Shown here piece after piece: positions 61,229-64,000 of a stretch of DNA of 64,000 nt (within the stretch, counting starts at the first letter, position 1; the number at the start of each line of letters is the position of its first letter). Both the position numbers and the translations under genes were made by a program. Below the pieces are notes generated by a model. It made no database searches, was not told where the DNA came from, and was given only the letters and a program-made list of their open reading frames with translations. Source of the DNA: Lachnospiraceae bacterium XBD2001 (GTDB taxonomy: Bacteria > Bacillota > Clostridia > Lachnospirales > Lachnospiraceae). The DNA lies in assembly GCA_900116395.1 (NCBI GenBank), contig FPAN01000002.1, forward strand, positions 310,001 through 374,000. Direction: 5' to 3'.

Positions 61229-62395
61229 ATGGAAGCAATAATAAGAACGAACACTAATCGACCATATCAGATATGTACTTGTTGTGTGATGGATACAACG
61301 GACGAATATATTACATTTGACTCTAATGGTTTGTGTATGCGCTGTAACGAATTTAAAACTAGAGTAGAGCCTATGTGGAACCATGGAAAAGGCCATGAAG
61401 AGGAATTAAAGAATCTTATAAGTCAGATAAAAGAAAGAGGCAAGGGAAAAGAATATGATTGCATTCTTGGTCTGTCTGGTGGATTAGATTCGTCGTATCT
61501 GTTGCATTTGGCAGTAAAAGAATGGGGATTACGACCGTGCGTATATCATATTGATGCAGGATGGAATTTGCCTATTGCAGAAGAAAACGTACGCCGAATT
61601 ACAGATAAGCTTGGCGTGGAGCTACATATCGAGAAACTTGACTGGGAAGAGATGAAGGAGATGCAGTTAGCCTGGTTCCGTACGGGCTTGGAGTCTCTGG
61701 ATGTGCCACAGGATCACGCATTTATAGCAGTAATTGACAAGGTGGCTGGAAAACTTGGCATCAAATACATCTTGAATGGTGGAAATCTTACAACTGAAAC
61801 CTTTGCAGACCCTGCATCATGGGCAAAGGGCGGTGGCCCGACCGGTGATGGTACGTTTGTTAAAGATGTTATTCGTAAATATTGTAAGAAGCCTATTAAA
61901 AAATATACCTTTACAAACGGGTTTAAGCATAAATTTGTTGTGCCCTATATTCATGGGGTTAAGACAGTTCTTTTATTGAATTATATCGAGTTTACCAAGC
62001 AGGAGATGATAGACACGCTGGTGAAGGAGTATGACTATGTTCCATATGGACAGAAGCACTTTGAAGATTTGATTACTAAGTTCTTAGAGGGGTATTGGGT
62101 TCCAAAACGTTTTGGACATGATATTCGTCGTACATGGCTTAGCGCTTTGGTTGTTACTGGTCAGATGAGCAGGGAAGATGCGTTAAAGGAATTGGAACAT
62201 CCTCCATTGACTGAAGAAGAAGGGCGAACACTTTTTGCTGATGTGGCAAAGAAATTAGAAATTTCGGAAGAAGAACTTGAGATATACTTAAATCTTCCAG
62301 AATGTACGGAATCATTTAAGAGTCAGGAGAAGCTTTATAGTTTTGGAATCCGGCTGTATGAGAAGCTGGGATTGGAGGCGAGAATTCGAAAATGA
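61229..62395 (+). CDS. N-acetyl sugar amidotransferase (WbuX/PseA/WbpG family)
   Basis: This 388-residue protein has an N-terminal C4 zinc site (QICTCCVMD and GLCMRCNEF), a PP-loop ATPase with LGLSGGLDSSYLLHLA, and the NGGNLTTETFADPASW loop of the family. It converts a sugar N-acetyl group to an acetamidino group, with ammonia delivered by a HisH/HisF-like pair. In this window only a HisF relic (54276) is seen, so partners are either downstream or lost. The protein itself is full length. Confidence 0.87.
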   Translation: MEAIIRTNTNRPYQICTCCVMDTTDEYITFDSNGLCMRCNEFKTRVEPMWNHGKGHEEELKNLISQIKERGKGKEYDCILGLSGGLDSSYLLHLAVKEWGLRPCVYHIDAGWNLPIAEENVRRITDKLGVELHIEKLDWEEMKEMQLAWFRTGLESLDVPQDHAFIAVIDKVAGKLGIKYILNGGNLTTETFADPASWAKGGGPTGDGTFVKDVIRKYCKKPIKKYTFTNGFKHKFVVPYIHGVKTVLLLNYIEFTKQEMIDTLVKEYDYVPYGQKHFEDLITKFLEGYWVPKRFGHDIRRTWLSALVVTGQMSREDALKELEHPPLTEEEGRTLFADVAKKLEISEEELEIYLNLPECTESFKSQEKLYSFGIRLYEKLGLEARIRK

Positions 62396-62533
62396 ATGTA
62401 GAATAAGAAGTGTTAAAAGAGTTAGCGGGTCAGACTGACGGCATGCTTACTTCGTGTATTGATTCTGAATCGGGGACTCTTATAACGTCAAAGGCGAAAA
62501 CGGGGAGTACAAAGTTGAGGGGGGAAGTAGAAT

Positions 62534-62858
62534 TTTAAACCAATTGTACTAGCTGGCAAGTAAAGGGATGACTGCTGTTGAAAAATTGAGAGATATGCTC
62601 AGAATGTAACTATGGTTATATGCTTGTTTACCGCAGATGATGCGGATGCTAGTAGTGAGTAATGAGCCTAACAGAAAACTTTTTGAAATAGGATACTTTT
62701 GTGGAAAACCCGGAAGAAATAGGATTATTGTAGATGATACTATAATAAATCTTTCTGAAAAGAAAGGGATTTTTTATGACAATAAAAATAATTGGTAACA
62801 TGATGTGTTAAAGGAATTATGTGGTTTAGGATTTGAGATAGAGTTTAATATTCTATAG
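62534..62858 (+). pseudogene. Decayed TIR-like nucleotide-binding protein gene (PF10137 type)
   Basis: Broken frames read together resemble the TIR-like nucleotide-binding family: KPIVL, then SKGMTAVEKLRDML, then VICLFTADD, then FEIGYFCGKPGRNRIIVDDT, GIFYDNKNNW and VLKELCGLGFEIEFN. This order fits the family's EKF, LLTPDD, LELGYFxGKLGR and KELxxxGF blocks. At least two frameshifts and an in-frame TAA at 62796 break it. It covers most of the 511-bp gap between the amidotransferase and the CatB-like gene. The first 140 bp of that gap show nothing recognisable. Confidence 0.6.
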
Positions 62859-62906
62859 AATGCTACAGGGTAATAAATAAGAATAGTTTATGGAGGTTCA
62901 TAAAGT

Positions 62907-63536
62907 ATGAATGTTGGGTATATTTGGAATAGAATTGCTAGACGTCTAGTGGGAACTGCTATTTCAAATTCGCAATTTGATAAACCGTCAAAAGCACAAG
63001 CTGGAAGTACAGTAATTAATTCAAAATTTGGTTCATACTCCTACTGCGGATTCAATTGTTTAATCGCTAACTGTGAAATAGGTAAGTTTTGCTCTATTGC
63101 TGATAATGTTTCAATTGGCGATTTCAGTCATCCAGTAGATTGGGTATCTACTTCACCTGCATTTTACAAGGGCAGAGATAGTATTCCTAAGGATTTGGCT
63201 GTGCTTAAATATGATTTTTCGTCAAAAAAAACAATTATTGGAAATGATGTGTGGATTGGCAAATCTGTTTTGATTAAGGGTGGTGTTAGAATTGGAGATG
63301 GTGTTGTTGTAGGAATGGGATCGATAGTAACACATGATTTGGAAGCTTATGGTATTTATGCGGGTAATCCGGCGAGACTAATACGAAAGAGGTTTTCTGA
63401 TGAGACTATTGGCGAATTGATGAAGCTTCAATGGTGGAATATGACTCGGGAAGAATTAATAAGGGTGAGAGATGTTATGAATTCACCAGAGCGGTTTGTT
63501 GAACTATTGAAAAAAGAAGGTAGCAGCGTAAAGTGA
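62907..63536 (+). CDS. CatB-like xenobiotic acyltransferase (hexapeptide family)
   Basis: This 209-residue protein has left-handed beta-helix repeats: SYCGFNCLIANCEIGKFCSI, VSIGDFSHPVDWVSTSPAFY with the catalytic His, and NDVWIGKSVLIKGGVRIGDG, then AGNPARLIRKRF as in CatB and sugar O-acetyltransferases. It most probably O-acetylates the surface glycan rather than an antibiotic, judging by its neighbours. It has a GGAGG site and overlaps the start of the next gene by four bases (GTGA). Confidence 0.87.
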   Translation: MNVGYIWNRIARRLVGTAISNSQFDKPSKAQAGSTVINSKFGSYSYCGFNCLIANCEIGKFCSIADNVSIGDFSHPVDWVSTSPAFYKGRDSIPKDLAVLKYDFSSKKTIIGNDVWIGKSVLIKGGVRIGDGVVVGMGSIVTHDLEAYGIYAGNPARLIRKRFSDETIGELMKLQWWNMTREELIRVRDVMNSPERFVELLKKEGSSVK

Positions 63537-64000
63537 AGAAAGATAGGTTTCTTGCAATAAAGTTGTTTATTGCAGTTTGGATTATTTCAATGCTCTTGTT
63601 GCAAGTGCTCCCTATTGAACCCAAGTATGAAAACCATCTTGACACAATAGTTTTAGTTAGTATTTTTATTTGTGTTGTGTCATGTACGGCGTATTTATGG
63701 TATCAAAAGATAAGGAGTATTCGAGTTAAAGGGTGCGTGCAAAAACCGATGACAGAAGCGAAAATGCTTTTTATGATTCGGTGGTCAGTTATTTCTACTT
63801 TACTTGGAAATATGTTTGTATATATTGATCGAGTATATATTAGAGGAATTGATTATAGTCAAGGATTTCGTAATGCTCGATATCAATGGAATAATTCTTC
63901 CATTCCTGGGAGTATTCTGAGTAAATGTGGAAATCTGATGATTCCATTTTCATATTGTGCGCTTTTTTTAGGATTGTATCATTGGGAATATTTGAACAAA
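63533..64000 (+). CDS. O-antigen/oligosaccharide repeat-unit polymerase-like protein (3' end outside window)
   Basis: A GTG at 63533 overlapping the previous TGA opens a frame that runs to the window edge without a stop (156 codons). It has membrane segments (about 8-25, 40-60, 90-110 and 140-155) and the segment FVYIDRVYIRGIDYSQGFRN followed by ARYQWNN, which resembles Wzy-type polymerases (DRxYxRGIDYS pattern). It would polymerise exported repeat units. The protein is incomplete here, so the family call is provisional. Confidence 0.6.
   Translation, partial: MKKDRFLAIKLFIAVWIISMLLLQVLPIEPKYENHLDTIVLVSIFICVVSCTAYLWYQKIRSIRVKGCVQKPMTEAKMLFMIRWSVISTLLGNMFVYIDRVYIRGIDYSQGFRNARYQWNNSSIPGSILSKCGNLMIPFSYCALFLGLYHWEYLNK

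Noticed and set aside
1-64000. tRNA, rRNA, riboswitch and CRISPR search
   Set aside because: No cloverleaf, rRNA signature or regularly spaced repeat was recognised by eye; a covariance search (tRNAscan-SE, Infernal) would settle it.

Overview
The window looks like chromosomal DNA of a gut Clostridia, most probably family Lachnospiraceae. The supporting signs are AT-rich DNA with GGAGG-type ribosome sites, single-membrane envelope genes, an Asp23-nusB-xseA-xseB-ispA-dxs-tlyA-nadK housekeeping run, luxS, and a bile-salt-hydrolase-type enzyme. Every gene I can support lies on the + strand. I see no tRNA, rRNA or CRISPR array.

Layout. (1) 1-10394: surface polysaccharide genes (acyltransferase 3, an aminotransferase-like/FemAB fusion, MBOAT plus SGNH partner, GT-C-like membrane protein, GT2, GNAT), ending in a rhodanese-TtcA-like fusion. 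(2) 10453-15396: the mtnN...luxS pair of the activated methyl cycle, with a second MBOAT/SGNH pair between them and a large membrane protein after. (3) 15500-25076: Asp23, a long hairpin element, then nusB-xseA-xseB-ispA-dxs-tlyA-nadK, interleaved with polysaccharide genes (a NeuD-like acyltransferase inside xseA/xseB; a GT2 and an acyltransferase between tlyA and nadK). (4) 25129-31693: a Wzz-like protein with a decayed kinase domain, a PhoB/PhoR-type two-component system behind a row of TTTACA boxes, a cation antiporter, superoxide dismutase, a cell-wall amidase and a PsiE-like protein. (5) 31906-40346: a zinc-ribbon membrane protein, then an Hsp70 / TPR-double-AAA (CbxX/CfxQ) / J-like membrane protein / large exported protein cluster with its own promoter and terminator. 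(6) 40465-46400: CPA1 antiporter, choloylglycine-hydrolase-like enzyme, GH3 lipoprotein, cardiolipin synthase, a second PsiE and a VOC protein. (7) 46589-51446: a tightly overlapping four-gene operon (phosphoribosyltransferase-like protein, ORC/CDC6-like P-loop ATPase, Rossmann-like protein, adenine methyltransferase with a specificity-domain-like tail), the best candidate for an undescribed conflict/defence system. (8) 51447-54562: decayed DNA with a broken GH3 paralogue, two IS66 transposase tails, and a recombined amidotransferase/HisF relic. (9) 54606-64000: a second polysaccharide locus (membrane proteins, PIG-L deacetylase, LpxD-like N-acyltransferase, PglC/WcaJ-type initiating transferase, MaoC hydratase, SDR, GT4, WbuX/PseA-type amidotransferase, a TIR-like pseudogene, CatB-like acetyltransferase and a partial Wzy-like polymerase).

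Working together: regions 1, 3 and 9 point to building and acyl-decorating a surface glycan. In region 9, deacetylase, LpxD-like transferase and MaoC hydratase could replace an N-acetyl group with an N-(3-hydroxyacyl) group. Regions 7 and 8 plus the TIR-like relic suggest a defence-prone island whose edges were worn by insertion sequences. All functions are read from motifs and family resemblance; no database search was possible.
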